Source of the DNA: Ardenticatenales bacterium | GTDB lineage: Bacteria > Chloroflexota > Anaerolineae > Promineifilales > Promineifilaceae | Direction: 5' to 3' | NCBI GenBank assembly: GCA_020634575.1 | Contig: JACKBM010000004.1 | Span: forward strand, 124,001-188,000 | DNA: 64,000 bases | Part shown: piece after piece, positions 17,531-26,964 of the stretch | Layout: each line of letters starts with the position of its first letter | How positions within the stretch are numbered: the stretch's first letter is position 1 | Notes under the pieces: model-generated | Told to the model about the DNA's origin: nothing | Seen by the model: the letters and a program-made list of their open reading frames with translations, nothing else | The model's database searches: none | Translations under genes and position numbers: made by a program

Positions 17531-18199
17531 CAGATTCTTAACAATCAGGCTGGCTGTGGCGCGGAGGGCGAGGTCGCCAAGGTCCAGCAGGGGGATGGGG
17601 ATATTGTGCCGCAAGTTGGCCACCGCGTCAGCCGGATAGCCCACATAATCCAGCAGGAGGGCATCCAGGCCGTGTTGCTGGATTTGCGCCTGGCAATGGG
17701 CCAGCATGGTGGCATCCTGGTGCAAGATGTCGGCGGCCCAGACGGTCGTGGCGAAGCCGGCGGCCTGCCAGCGGGCGGCCACTGGCGGGGCCTGTTCGGG
17801 GATGGGGACAATCAGCCCCAGCTTTTGTAGGCCCAGCGACTGGGCCACGGCCAGAGTAATGCGGAACGGATTGATGAGGGTACCGCGCCCGCCCAGGCCG
17901 GCAAAAGTGCCGGCGCAGAGGAGGATGTTGGTCAGGATACCCTCGGCTTCGAGTTCGTCCAGCCGCTCTTGCAGTCGGGGTAACAGAAAGCTCTCGGGGA
18001 CAGTGACCAGCTGGCCGTCGCGCAGCCGCGTGGTCAACGGGTAAGCGGCCCCGGCCGGATCAGGCAGATCGGCCGGCGCCAGCCCATCCAAAGCCCCGCG
18101 CTGCACAATAGTGACATGCGGCAGCAATGCCGCCAGCGGATCAACCAGATCCGGCCGGGGCGTCTGCCCGATAACAAGGGCGCCAATCTGTTGCGTCAT
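17519..18199 (-). CDS. AroM family protein
   Basis: A 226-residue AroM-family protein. The N-terminus (IGALVIGQTPRPDLV) and the block LLCAGTFAGL followed by the VPIPEQ segment match the family, which shares the Asp/Glu/hydantoin racemase-like fold. One Cys (LLCAGTF) is at a racemase-type position, while the second expected Cys region reads LLLDYVGY and has lost it. The E. coli aroM function is unknown. Here it neighbours a hydantoinase-like amidohydrolase, which suggests racemase-related or substrate-binding work in that pathway. The C-terminus runs into a dispersed repeat. Position nine bases after the NACHT gene suggests read-through. Confidence 0.8.
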   Translation of the reverse strand: MTQQIGALVIGQTPRPDLVDPLAALLPHVTIVQRGALDGLAPADLPDPAGAAYPLTTRLRDGQLVTVPESFLLPRLQERLDELEAEGILTNILLCAGTFAGLGGRGTLINPFRITLAVAQSLGLQKLGLIVPIPEQAPPVAARWQAAGFATTVWAADILHQDATMLAHCQAQIQQHGLDALLLDYVGYPADAVANLRHNIPIPLLDLGDLALRATASLIVKNLATD

Positions 18200-18207
18200 G
18201 AAAAACT

Positions 18208-20610
18208 CTATTCGGGCGTTTTAGACAATTGCTCCAGCAGCAAATCATGCATAAAGATATAGCCGCCGCCCACCTTGCGCAAGAAGGCCAGTTCCACAGT
18301 CTCATCCAGGAGCTGAGTCAGATGAAGTGGTAGCTGAATGTCCAGCCAGAGCAGACCGCGGATAATGAGGTGCTTGACCAGATTACTGCCGCCATACATC
18401 GCCAGCGCAGCGACAAAAACCAGGATGGTTGTCAGCACACCAGAGCGTGGCCCCCAAATCAGCAGGCAGAGAAAGCCCAGCAGCGGCGCTGTTACCGTTG
18501 CAGCCAGGATGGCATTGTAAAAAGAGAGCCAGATCCCCTGATTGGAGCGGGTATTTCGATCAATCCGGTAGCCATGCAGACCACCAAGCAGCAGGCCGGC
18601 AAAGCCGTACGCCAGCACAGTCTGCCAGACTCCGTTGGCCTCGAGGTAGCGATACTCAATGATCTCGGTGAAGGTGGCCGCCATCAGGCCAAAGCCGATC
18701 CCCTTCAGGGCGCTGGGCCAGGACCAGTCCAACGCTTCCAGGGTACGGACTTCGGTAGCGAAGCTGCGGCCGTGAATGTAGCGGGCAAAGATCATAAAGA
18801 CGACGCCTTCAATGACGCCCCAGGCCAGCGCCAGCACCGGATCGCCAAACGGCAACATCGCCGCCGTCGTCACAAAGCCGATCACGACGCCGACCATAAA
18901 CACCTGTAGACCGCGCTGCCGGTAACGGACCTCGCCACTGGTGATGGCCTCTCCCTGGGACTCAAACTGGATCCCATTGATGATCGCTAACAGCAGAGAG
19001 AGGCCCAGGTTACCCGCCAGCAAAACAACCAGCTCCGTGGTCGGATGAGACAAATGGAGAAACTGGCTGATGACCTCCGTCGGCGCCGTGGGAATGTTGG
19101 GGTTGGCCACGCGATACTGTTGCAGGAGCAGCCACATCACCAAACCGATGACAGCGCCATCCCACAGTCGCGTTAGCAACAGATAGACCCAGCGGCTCTT
19201 GCGGGTTGAGAGCCAGCTGGGCTGCAACAACTCGACCAGAAACTGGCTCTGGTTATGGGCGACCATATTGCGCGCCAGCCAGGCCAGCCAGGAGCGGATG
19301 CGATCAGCCGGCTGGCTACTGCCATTTTGCGGCTGCCGGTTTAGCATATGATCAACATAGGTTTCCAGGAGCTGCTCTTCACTGGCTACCGCAGAGCGCA
19401 GCTCAGCGCCGTTCTGGGAATGGACATGGACAGAATGCAAAACATTCAACAGGAGCGGCGTCTGGGTCAGGGCCCGCACCCGTTCATTGCGGGCGAGCGC
19501 CTGGCGTAAATCATCATAGGGCTGGCCGGCATCGACCAGATAATTTTCAACCTGCTCGGCTTCCAGCGGCAACAGTTCGATGGCGCCGCCCAGGTCTAAT
19601 TGCACGCCCGTTTCGATGTATTCATGCCGGCGGCTGCAGATCGCCAGCGACGTGAAGCCGTAATCCTGGCGGAAGCGGTTGATGGTGTGCGCACAATCCG
19701 GCCGGGCCTCATCTGGCACCCGGTCAAACCCATCCAGCAGCAAGAGCAGCTCATCATTTTCCAGCCACTCACGGGCGATCTTGGCGGGGATGTGATAGCG
19801 GGTCGTCATCTCGGCAATAACCCAATCACTCAGGTTCGCTTGCTCAACGGCCCAGGAGCTCAGTTGCAGAATGAGGGGGATGGGCGCTGCCGGGTCGTGC
19901 GCCGCTCGTTCAATGAGCGACCGGGCCAGGGTCAACAGAACAGTTGTTTTGCCGGAGCCGGGCGCGCCCAAAATGAGGAGATCCCGGTCCGCTTCGTCAA
20001 ACAGGCCAACCAGGCTGGTGGCATTGAGTTCGAGGGGGTCAGGACCGGCCGGTACACCCACCCCGGCCCAGGCCGTAGCCACCGCCTCAGGCACCAAAAC
20101 ACCCCGCAACGCCAGGGACCCAGCGGCAGGCATGGAAACCTCTAACACCCCTTCGATCCAGAATTTACGCACTTTTTCCAGCAGGATCAGCTGACGGCGC
20201 CGCTTGCGCGAAAGCTCGGGTGGTTCCGTGGATGGCGATTCTCGTAAGGGAAGTTCCTGGACAGTCAGGGAGGGTGACGCCTCGGGATCGATGCCGAACA
20301 AGCTCTGCAGCTCGTCGCTATTCAGACCGCGATAATCGCCCGCATGAAGCAGTGCTTCGGCCTCAGACGGCTGCTGGATGCCGCCATTCTTCACCAGCAC
20401 CGTTAACAGGGCCAGCAAAACCAGCCGATCAGCAGCGCTGATCTTGCTCTTCATCCTTTCCCAATCACTGACGGCAGCCCCGGAATAGCCCAGATCCCCC
20501 AGTTCGAGCCCCATCAGTTCACCAAGGCGCTCCTGCGTGAGAATACCCCCCCTGTCGGGGTCCTGAGATTGGCGACGGCATTTGCGAAGAAGCTGGCCAA
20601 AAGTGTCCAT
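18208..20610 (-). CDS. HTH-NACHT NTPase with C-terminal membrane domain
   Basis: An 800-residue STAND-type protein. Residues 1-55 look like a helix-turn-helix of the XRE kind (LTQERLGELMGLELGD, GAAVSDWERMK). A linker leads to a NACHT domain with Walker A LGAPGSGKTT at 214-223, Walker B LLLLLDGFDRVPDEARP, and sensor-like SLAICSRRHEY plus TPLLLNVLHS. About residues 470-780 contain roughly eight hydrophobic helices (GAVIGLVMWLLLQQY, VVIGFVTTAAMLPFG, VLAYGFAGLLLGG). NACHT proteins act as ligand-triggered switches, some in phage defence. No effector domain is recognisable here, and the membrane tail could be the effector. The upstream region holds a perfect palindrome. Confidence 0.82.
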   Translation of the reverse strand: MDTFGQLLRKCRRQSQDPDRGGILTQERLGELMGLELGDLGYSGAAVSDWERMKSKISAADRLVLLALLTVLVKNGGIQQPSEAEALLHAGDYRGLNSDELQSLFGIDPEASPSLTVQELPLRESPSTEPPELSRKRRRQLILLEKVRKFWIEGVLEVSMPAAGSLALRGVLVPEAVATAWAGVGVPAGPDPLELNATSLVGLFDEADRDLLILGAPGSGKTTVLLTLARSLIERAAHDPAAPIPLILQLSSWAVEQANLSDWVIAEMTTRYHIPAKIAREWLENDELLLLLDGFDRVPDEARPDCAHTINRFRQDYGFTSLAICSRRHEYIETGVQLDLGGAIELLPLEAEQVENYLVDAGQPYDDLRQALARNERVRALTQTPLLLNVLHSVHVHSQNGAELRSAVASEEQLLETYVDHMLNRQPQNGSSQPADRIRSWLAWLARNMVAHNQSQFLVELLQPSWLSTRKSRWVYLLLTRLWDGAVIGLVMWLLLQQYRVANPNIPTAPTEVISQFLHLSHPTTELVVLLAGNLGLSLLLAIINGIQFESQGEAITSGEVRYRQRGLQVFMVGVVIGFVTTAAMLPFGDPVLALAWGVIEGVVFMIFARYIHGRSFATEVRTLEALDWSWPSALKGIGFGLMAATFTEIIEYRYLEANGVWQTVLAYGFAGLLLGGLHGYRIDRNTRSNQGIWLSFYNAILAATVTAPLLGFLCLLIWGPRSGVLTTILVFVAALAMYGGSNLVKHLIIRGLLWLDIQLPLHLTQLLDETVELAFLRKVGGGYIFMHDLLLEQLSKTPE

Positions 20611-20715
20611 GTCAAGTTACTGGAGTCTGTGGCCATGTTGGCTAAGGTGATTTAGCCAGCACGAAGAGCACAAGGATTACGCTAAATATACCAAATTTTC
20701 TGCCATGCCCGAAAT

Positions 20716-20730
20716 TTAAGTGACACTTAA
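20716..20730. promoter_or_regulatory. Perfect palindrome, candidate operator
   Basis: TTAAGTG-A-CACTTAA has exact 7-bp arms and lies 106 bases upstream of the HTH-NACHT start, between the divergent NACHT and zinc-ribbon membrane genes. This is typical operator geometry. The HTH domain of the NACHT protein is a plausible binder, but that is inference. Confidence 0.45.
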
Positions 20731-20810
20731 GCGATCTCAAGCGCGACCAGCTATCGAAAAGCAGCTGTTCAGGCGTAAACTGGCCCTATCTCGTGACCAG
20801 ATCGGTCAGG

Positions 20811-20858
20811 AAACCGCCATAAGCAGACGCTTTCCAGCCAGCTAACTTATGGCGGTTT
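20811..20858 (+). other. Stem-loop before the giant membrane protein RBS
   Basis: aaaccgccataag (20811-20823) and cttatggcggttt (20846-20858) form a perfect 13-bp stem with a 22-base loop. It ends a few bases before AAGGAG and the start codon at 20876. The region 20740-20840 also reads in one plus frame as EKQLFRRKLALSRDQIGQET, which resembles part of a helix-turn-helix and may be a gene remnant. Confidence 0.6.
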
Positions 20859-20875
20859 AGCAAGGAGTCGCTATC

Positions 20876-23800
20876 ATGAACTGCCCACTTTGCGGGACTG
20901 CCGAACCCGAGCGAACCATCACCTGCGAACATTGTGGCCTAACCACCGCCGAAGCTGATTGGCTCAAATTGCACCAGCTTGACTATTTGCTGGCAGAAAC
21001 AGCCAACTGGCCCTACAAAGCCCAACGCTGGTTTTATGAGCAACAGCGTGACGGCTTGCTGGCCAAATTGCAGCCTCCGGAACCCGTCCAGGCAACGCCG
21101 CCCCAGCCTTTGCCGCCGGTCCAACCCATCATCGCCGAGCCGGCCGCAACAGTACCACCAGAAGCTGCGCCCGTCCCAAGGCCAGCAGCCCGCAAACGGT
21201 CTACTCCCCGGCGGGAAGCGGTGCCATTTGACCAGTGGCTGCTCAGCGAACGTAACATCAAGCTCGCCCTTTATAGTGGCGGGCTGTTGTTGATCCTGTC
21301 CGGCCTCATATTTGTCGGCATCAACTGGACCCGTATCCCCGGCTTTGGCAAGCTGGCCATCACGATGGTGATTACGCTGGCGATGTATCTGGGCGGCGCC
21401 TGGCTGCACCGCCGGCCGGCCTACCGGATTGGCGGGGTGGCTTTATTGGCCATCGCCTCTGGCTTTTTGAGCCTGAACTTCGTCGTGACCCAAAGCTATA
21501 TCCTGGGGCCGCGCGGCTTCGCCGTCGAAAATATGCTTCTGCTGGCCGCCAGCTTCTGTCTCCTGGCGTACAGTGTGACCGCCATTTACACCCAGAGCTG
21601 GTTGATTACCGTCATGAGTGCGGGCGCCCTGGCCAGCGCCTGCGCCGCGCTACTCACCATTTACCACGCGGACTTTCCGGCCGGTTTGCTCGCCTATAGC
21701 CTGGTAGCAGGGCTACTCCTTGTTGCTGCGGCCGGCGCCGGCCGGCGGGCCAGGTTGCAGTTTGCTACCATTCCACTGGGGCTTCTGGCCCACCTGGCTC
21801 TGCCGCTGCTCTATCTGGCAGGGGTGATTGCCTGGTTTGCGGGGGAACCCTGGACCCTATTCGCCAGCCTTTTCATTATCCTGGCAGCGTATGTATTGAC
21901 AGATTGGGAATGGCACCGGCCGGTCTGGCAAACCTGGCGCCAAGAGCACAAGTTCGTCAGCCTGCTCCTGCAAACACCACGCTGGTTCAGCAGTGTCCTT
22001 GGGCTCAGTACCCTCTTGCTTCTTTCTCAACAGTGGCAGCTGGCGGATTGGCAAACCATTCTCCTGTTTGGCCTGTTGGGCGCAGCTTATCTGCTTATCG
22101 CCGGCCGGCTCTCGGAACCAAATCAGCCCCTCGCCGGGCTGCCGCTGGTGCTGGCCGCCTACGGCAGCAGCATCCTGGCTACCCTGTTGGCCATCACTGA
22201 TACGCATAGTCTGATCGTTGCCCTGCTGGCCAATGTACTGCTGCTGGCAGTTTCGGCCCGGCTCTTCCAGAACTACAACTTCATGTTTGGCGCCATCTGG
22301 CTTCTCCTGGCGCCGATCTATCTGATCCTGGAGCAATGGTTACCCGATGTCGTCGACCGGGGCCTCTATCTCGGCTTGCTGTGCCTCCTCTACGTGGGGG
22401 CTGGTTATTTCTTTGGCCGGCGCCGCCTGGCGGTTGGCATGCCCTATCTCACAGCGGCAGCGGCCCTCTCTGTGATCGTTATCACCATGACCTGGCCCGA
22501 TGGCTTTGTCCTGCCCACCGTCCTGGTTGTCGTCAGTCTGCTCTATCTGACGGGCGCCCTCTGGCTCAAGCAGAGCGCCCTGCTCCTGCCGGCGCTGGCA
22601 AGCTTCAACCTGCTCATCTACGCCCTGAACCGGGAAATCTGGACGGCGGCCCGGCTCGACCCGGCGTTGCTGCTGAGTTACCTCACGGCCGGCGCCCTGA
22701 TGTTGCTGGCCGGTCAGTTCCTGCCTAAACGGTGGCGGGGCTGGCGCTGGCCACTCCTCTTCGCCGGCGCCGTAGTCATTGCCGGCAGCTATTTGATCAG
22801 CTTTAACATGCGCTGGGAATACACAACCACCGCCTCGCTGACGACCGCTGTTTTGCTGCTCGCCTTTGCCTGGTGGTACCGTGGTAGATTGCAAATGGGC
22901 CCACGGGCGTTGCCATTGCTCAGTTATGCCGGCTTCCTGGTGCTTTATATCGCCCAGTTTGTGGTAATCGCCGGTCTGGGTGAAGGTCGGGATTCCACCA
23001 GCTGGCCTTTACTGACCACCCCATTCGCCGCCGGCTGCCTGGCCCTGAGTTGGCTGCTGCAAAGGCAATCGATCCGGCCGGTATACGGAACGCCTCTGCG
23101 CTTCAGCGGCCTGGCCTTCCTGATCATCCCGCTGGCCGCGGCAACGGCGTATGGGGAATATGTGATCATAGGTTACTCGTTTGCTCTGGCAGCGCTGGCG
23201 GTGCTGATCGATGCGCTGCTGCGGCGGACGTCGGTGGAGTTGACCGGCGCCCTTGTTCTACTCTTTGCCGGTTACGAGCTGACAGTCTGGCAACTGCCGG
23301 AACACCGGCCGGTTTTCATCGCCCTCGCCGCCTGCCTGACTCTGACCTACGTCGCCCTGAGCTGGCTGCGCCTGACGCACCCCTATCGTGATGAGCTACG
23401 CCTGGTCGGCCTGATGGCCGCCGTAATACCCCTGGCCGAAGCCGTCGCCAGAGGGCTGGACTCCGGCTGGAGCCTGACCACGACCCTGACGCTGGCGATT
23501 ATCAGCGCGACCGTCGCCGCGGATGCCATCATCCGGCGCCAGCGCCACGAATTTTACGCCAGCCTGGGGCTGGTGGTGCTCACCATCTGGTCCATCTGGC
23601 TGGACGCAGCCATCACTGAGGAACAGGCCTACATCCTGCCACTCGGGCTGCTCCTGCTCGGTATCGGTTGGGCCGAACGGCACGAGCAACATCAGGCCCG
23701 CTTCCAAATGGCCTCCTGGCTGGGGCTGATCCTGCTGCTGGGTAGTTCGTTCCTGCAATCCCTGCCACGGGAAGCGTTGGGCTATACCGCCCTGGCCAGT

Positions 23801-24055
23801 TTTGAGGCATTTGTCGCTCTGGTCATTGGCATTCGCGCCCATTCGCGTCATTACGTCCTGGCCGGCGGCGTCGCCCTGCTGGCAACTGCGGTGGCCCAGA
23901 TCGGGCCAGCGTTTATCGACCTGTCGCGCTGGGCACAACTCGGTATCACCGGTACTATCTTGTTAGCGGCCGGTTTACTGGCCCTGTTCCGCAAAGAGCA
24001 GCTCCTGGCTACTCGGCGCCGTCTGGCCAGTGAATGGCGGCAATGGGATGTTTAA
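20876..24055 (+). CDS. Giant polytopic membrane protein with N-terminal zinc ribbon
   Basis: A 1059-residue protein. Residues 1-25 form a zinc ribbon (Cys3, Cys6, Cys17, Cys20 in NCPLCG and TCEHCG). A soluble stretch to about residue 120 is Pro-rich. From there to the C-terminus are some 25 or more hydrophobic helices of regular length, such as LALYSGGLLLILSGLIFVGI. The layout resembles DUF2157/DUF2339-like membrane proteins of unknown role. No catalytic motif was seen. AAGGAG lies eight bases upstream of the ATG, right after a stem-loop. The PAP2 gene starts 34 bases downstream and may be co-transcribed. Confidence 0.75.
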   Translation: MNCPLCGTAEPERTITCEHCGLTTAEADWLKLHQLDYLLAETANWPYKAQRWFYEQQRDGLLAKLQPPEPVQATPPQPLPPVQPIIAEPAATVPPEAAPVPRPAARKRSTPRREAVPFDQWLLSERNIKLALYSGGLLLILSGLIFVGINWTRIPGFGKLAITMVITLAMYLGGAWLHRRPAYRIGGVALLAIASGFLSLNFVVTQSYILGPRGFAVENMLLLAASFCLLAYSVTAIYTQSWLITVMSAGALASACAALLTIYHADFPAGLLAYSLVAGLLLVAAAGAGRRARLQFATIPLGLLAHLALPLLYLAGVIAWFAGEPWTLFASLFIILAAYVLTDWEWHRPVWQTWRQEHKFVSLLLQTPRWFSSVLGLSTLLLLSQQWQLADWQTILLFGLLGAAYLLIAGRLSEPNQPLAGLPLVLAAYGSSILATLLAITDTHSLIVALLANVLLLAVSARLFQNYNFMFGAIWLLLAPIYLILEQWLPDVVDRGLYLGLLCLLYVGAGYFFGRRRLAVGMPYLTAAAALSVIVITMTWPDGFVLPTVLVVVSLLYLTGALWLKQSALLLPALASFNLLIYALNREIWTAARLDPALLLSYLTAGALMLLAGQFLPKRWRGWRWPLLFAGAVVIAGSYLISFNMRWEYTTTASLTTAVLLLAFAWWYRGRLQMGPRALPLLSYAGFLVLYIAQFVVIAGLGEGRDSTSWPLLTTPFAAGCLALSWLLQRQSIRPVYGTPLRFSGLAFLIIPLAAATAYGEYVIIGYSFALAALAVLIDALLRRTSVELTGALVLLFAGYELTVWQLPEHRPVFIALAACLTLTYVALSWLRLTHPYRDELRLVGLMAAVIPLAEAVARGLDSGWSLTTTLTLAIISATVAADAIIRRQRHEFYASLGLVVLTIWSIWLDAAITEEQAYILPLGLLLLGIGWAERHEQHQARFQMASWLGLILLLGSSFLQSLPREALGYTALASFEAFVALVIGIRAHSRHYVLAGGVALLATAVAQIGPAFIDLSRWAQLGITGTILLAAGLLALFRKEQLLATRRRLASEWRQWDV

Positions 24056-24089
24056 CATCGTCTTCCAACCATAACTTCGGGAGGTTATC

Positions 24090-25079
24090 ATGGACAGCCT
24101 GTTTGAGTTCGGTATCAATTTGATCGAATGGATCCAGAGTTGGCCCGCCTTTCTGGATGGCCCCATGGCACTGTTCACCTTCATGGGAACCATCGACTTC
24201 TACCTGCTGTTGATTCCCCTGATTTACTGGGCCGTCGACCCACGGCTGGGTATCCGCGCCTTGATCATCCTGATCGGCGTGGACATGATCGGCAGCTATG
24301 CGAAGCAGCTTCTCCATCAACCGCGTCCCTATTGGGTCAGCGAGCTGGTGGAAGGGCGCGCAGTGGAGGCCAGCTACGGCATCCCCTCCACCCATGCCAG
24401 TAACACGCTGGCAGTTTGGGGAGCCATGGCGTTGAAGTTCCGCCGCAACTGGTTCACCATCGCCGTCCTTGTGTTGCTCTTCCTCATTGGTCTCTCCCGG
24501 CTCTACCTGGGGGTCCATTTCCCCCATGATGTGCTGGGTGGCTGGCTGTTGGGGCTGGCCGGTCTCTACCTCTTCATTCGCTTTGAAGATCCCTTCCTGG
24601 CCTGGTTCAACAAGATCCCGCTGACGCAGCAGCTGATCAGCGCGCTGGCGATTTCGCTGGGGCTGGCTGGCCTCGGTTTGCTGGTCGGCGTCCTGATCAG
24701 TGGCTCGCCGGACCCCGAAAGCTGGGCTGAGCTGGCCAGCGCGGCGCGCTCACCGGCCGGTTACTTCACCAACACCGGCGCCCTTTTTGGGGCTGTGGCC
24801 GGCTATTTGCTCCTGCGCAACTATGTTGACTACAACCACCAGGTCAGCTGGAGCCGGCGCTTGCTCCGCTATGTGGTCGGTATGGTTGTGACCCTGGCGA
24901 TCTATGAAGGGCTGGACATGATTTTTGCCATGATCGCGGGTGATGAGACGATGGCCGGGTATCTGCTGCGCTATGTTCGTTACGCGTCGGTAACCCTCTG
25001 GATCACCCTGGGCGCCCCCTGGATCTTCCAGCAATGGCTCGGCGCGCCACAGGTTACCAGTCAGGGCCAGACGGCCTGA
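24090..25079 (+). CDS. PAP2-family membrane phosphatase
   Basis: An integral-membrane phosphatase of the PAP2 superfamily, 329 residues. All three motifs are intact: K72-x6-R79-P80 (KQLLHQPRP), P99-S-T-H102 (GIPSTHASNT), and S136-R137-x5-H143 (SRLYLGVHF), with His143 as nucleophile. Relatives dephosphorylate lipid phosphates such as undecaprenyl pyrophosphate or phosphatidic acid. About seven or eight helices are seen, including a C-terminal set beyond the catalytic core that the smallest PAP2 enzymes lack. RBS GGGAGG precedes the ATG. Confidence 0.92.
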   Translation: MDSLFEFGINLIEWIQSWPAFLDGPMALFTFMGTIDFYLLLIPLIYWAVDPRLGIRALIILIGVDMIGSYAKQLLHQPRPYWVSELVEGRAVEASYGIPSTHASNTLAVWGAMALKFRRNWFTIAVLVLLFLIGLSRLYLGVHFPHDVLGGWLLGLAGLYLFIRFEDPFLAWFNKIPLTQQLISALAISLGLAGLGLLVGVLISGSPDPESWAELASAARSPAGYFTNTGALFGAVAGYLLLRNYVDYNHQVSWSRRLLRYVVGMVVTLAIYEGLDMIFAMIAGDETMAGYLLRYVRYASVTLWITLGAPWIFQQWLGAPQVTSQGQTA

Positions 25080-25265
25080 GAGTGGCCGGTGCATCTTCCA
25101 ATTTGCCAATACTGTTTGCCCGGGGAATGACCTTTATCGCCCGGCCAGCTTATGGCTGTCACTTGACGCGACTGCCTGATGTAGGCATCCTTCCAGTGTA
25201 AGCCAAACCCAGGGCGACCCGACCAGCCCTCGGGCAAACCAGACCCACCAAGAATGGAGCGTACA

Positions 25266-26756
25266 ATGTCTTTGCATGACATCTACAACGAGACCGACGC
25301 CCTGGGGCTGGCCGCTCTGGTGCATAAGGGTGAGGTTCAGCCAGGTGAGCTGGTTGAGGAAGCGATCCGGCGCATCGAAACGGTAAATCCCCAGTTGAAT
25401 GCCGTTGTTCACAAAATGTATGACGAAGCGACAACGGCGGCGGCGGCCAAACCGGCCGGTCCCTTTGCCGGCGTCCCCTTTCTCATCAAGGAACTGCTGG
25501 CTGAGGTCAAAAATACGCCGCTGCGCAATGGCAGCCGTTTCTACAATGGCAATGTTTCCCAACAAGATTCGGAAATTGTGCGGCGCTACCGGCAGGCCGG
25601 CCTGATCCTGATCGGCCGGACCAACACCCCGGAATATGGCATCACCCCTTACACGGAATCTGTTTTGTATGGCCCGGCGCGCAATCCATGGGATGTCTCA
25701 CGGACGCCAGGCGGCTCCAGTGGCGGCTCCGGCGCCGCTGTGGCGGCTCGCATGGTGCCGGCAGCCCACGGCGGCGATGGCGGCGGCTCGATTCGCATTC
25801 CCGCTGCTTGCTGCGGCGTCTTTGGCCTGAAACCAAGCCGCAACCGGATACCGGCCAGCACCGATTACCTGGCCTGGCAGGGTTGGGTCAATGAACATGC
25901 GCTGACACGGTCCGTGCGGGACAGCGCCGCCCTCCTGGACGCCACCGCCGGCCCGGCCCGTGGTGACGTCGACTATCCGGCGCCGCCAGATGGCACCTTT
26001 CTGGATGCTGTTGGCCGTGACCCTGGCAAGCTCCGCATCGCCTTCACGCCGGCGTCGGTCCTGGGCAAGAATATCTCGGCCGCCAGCCTGGCCGGGCTGG
26101 CAGAGACGGTCAAACTGCTGGAATCTCTGGGCCACGACCTGATCGAGGCCAAACCCGCCATCGACGCCGGCCGATTCAGCCAGGCGTTCCTGACCATGCT
26201 CTGCGCCGAGGTAGAAGCCGATGTGGCTGAAGCTGAAGCCCAGTTTGGCCGCAAAGCCTCGATCGACAGCTTCGAGCCATCGACCTGGGCCCTGGGGCTG
26301 CTCGGCCGCAAGATCACCGCCGGCACACTAAACCGGGCGATTCGCGACCTCCAGCGGATTGGCGGGCAAATGCGCCAGTTCGTGGCGGATTATGACCTGT
26401 TTCTGACTCCCACCCTGGCCGAACCAGCCGTCAAGCTGGGCGCGTTACAGCCAACCGGCAGTGATGCCACCGCCATGTCGGTGTTGGGGCGGCTCAACGC
26501 TAGCGGCCTGCTCTACCGGCTGGGCGCTCTGGATACAGCGGCGGAAAATGTCTTCGAATTTATGCCGGTGACGCCGCTCTTTAATGTGTCGGGCCAACCG
26601 GCCATGTCGGTACCGCTCTGCTGGAGCGCCGAAGGTTTACCAGTCGGTATGCATTTTGCCGGCCAGTACGGTGGTGAATCTGTCCTTTTCAGCCTGGCCG
26701 GGCAGCTGGAAAAAGCCCAGCCATGGGCACAACGCCTGCCGCCCATCATTCGCTGA
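25266..26756 (+). CDS. Amidase (amidase-signature family)
   Basis: A Ser-cisSer-Lys hydrolase of 496 residues. The signature is complete: Lys75 in PFLIKELLAE, cis-Ser in TPGGSSGGSGAAVA (about 142) and nucleophile Ser165 in GDGGGSIRIPA. The ATG at 25266 is used because GGAGC lies directly upstream, and an earlier in-frame ATG at 25254 would overlap that site. It has the length of fatty-acid-amide hydrolase or 6-aminohexanoate-cyclic-dimer hydrolase types and is not in a gatCAB cluster, so a role in tRNA amidation is unlikely. It appears monocistronic. Confidence 0.9.
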   Translation: MSLHDIYNETDALGLAALVHKGEVQPGELVEEAIRRIETVNPQLNAVVHKMYDEATTAAAAKPAGPFAGVPFLIKELLAEVKNTPLRNGSRFYNGNVSQQDSEIVRRYRQAGLILIGRTNTPEYGITPYTESVLYGPARNPWDVSRTPGGSSGGSGAAVAARMVPAAHGGDGGGSIRIPAACCGVFGLKPSRNRIPASTDYLAWQGWVNEHALTRSVRDSAALLDATAGPARGDVDYPAPPDGTFLDAVGRDPGKLRIAFTPASVLGKNISAASLAGLAETVKLLESLGHDLIEAKPAIDAGRFSQAFLTMLCAEVEADVAEAEAQFGRKASIDSFEPSTWALGLLGRKITAGTLNRAIRDLQRIGGQMRQFVADYDLFLTPTLAEPAVKLGALQPTGSDATAMSVLGRLNASGLLYRLGALDTAAENVFEFMPVTPLFNVSGQPAMSVPLCWSAEGLPVGMHFAGQYGGESVLFSLAGQLEKAQPWAQRLPPIIR

Positions 26757-26798
26757 AAATAACCGAAACGCGTTGCCGGCGGGCATCGTCGGCTTCCA

Positions 26799-26855
26799 GG
26801 TGAGGGGTAGGGGACCCGACGGGTGCGGCACCCGTCGGGTCCCCTACCCCTCACC
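26799..26855. repeat. Palindromic repeat, ACCCGACGGGT family (copy 1)
   Basis: Perfect 27-bp arms around a 3-base loop (cgg). The core is gggacccgacgggtg and the flanks tgaggggtag. The same core occurs at 31441-31478 and 35821-35878. It sits in the 208-base gap before the selenoprotein gene. Confidence 0.9.
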
Positions 26856-26929
26856 GCGAAACAGGTAAGATTTGCGGCGCCGCCCGCCTCAAAGGAGCAG
26901 GTTCCTTGCGGAATCTGCTTTCTTTTCTT

Positions 26930-26958
26930 TTGGAATGTCCCTTTAACTTCTCTACAAT
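26930..26958 (+). promoter_or_regulatory. Promoter giving a leaderless selenoprotein transcript
   Basis: TTGGAA (26930-26935), a 17-base spacer and TACAAT (26953-26958). The predicted transcription start coincides within a base or two with the ATG at 26965. No Shine-Dalgarno precedes that ATG, so a leaderless mRNA is likely. Confidence 0.55.
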
Positions 26959-26964
26959 TGATCC

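Noticed and set aside
18208..20610. Named anti-phage system around the NACHT gene
   Set aside because: No nuclease, toxin or known defence partner is adjacent, so it is listed only as a candidate.
25266..26756. Amidase as GatA (tRNA amidotransferase)
   Set aside because: No gatB or gatC is near, and the gene appears monocistronic.
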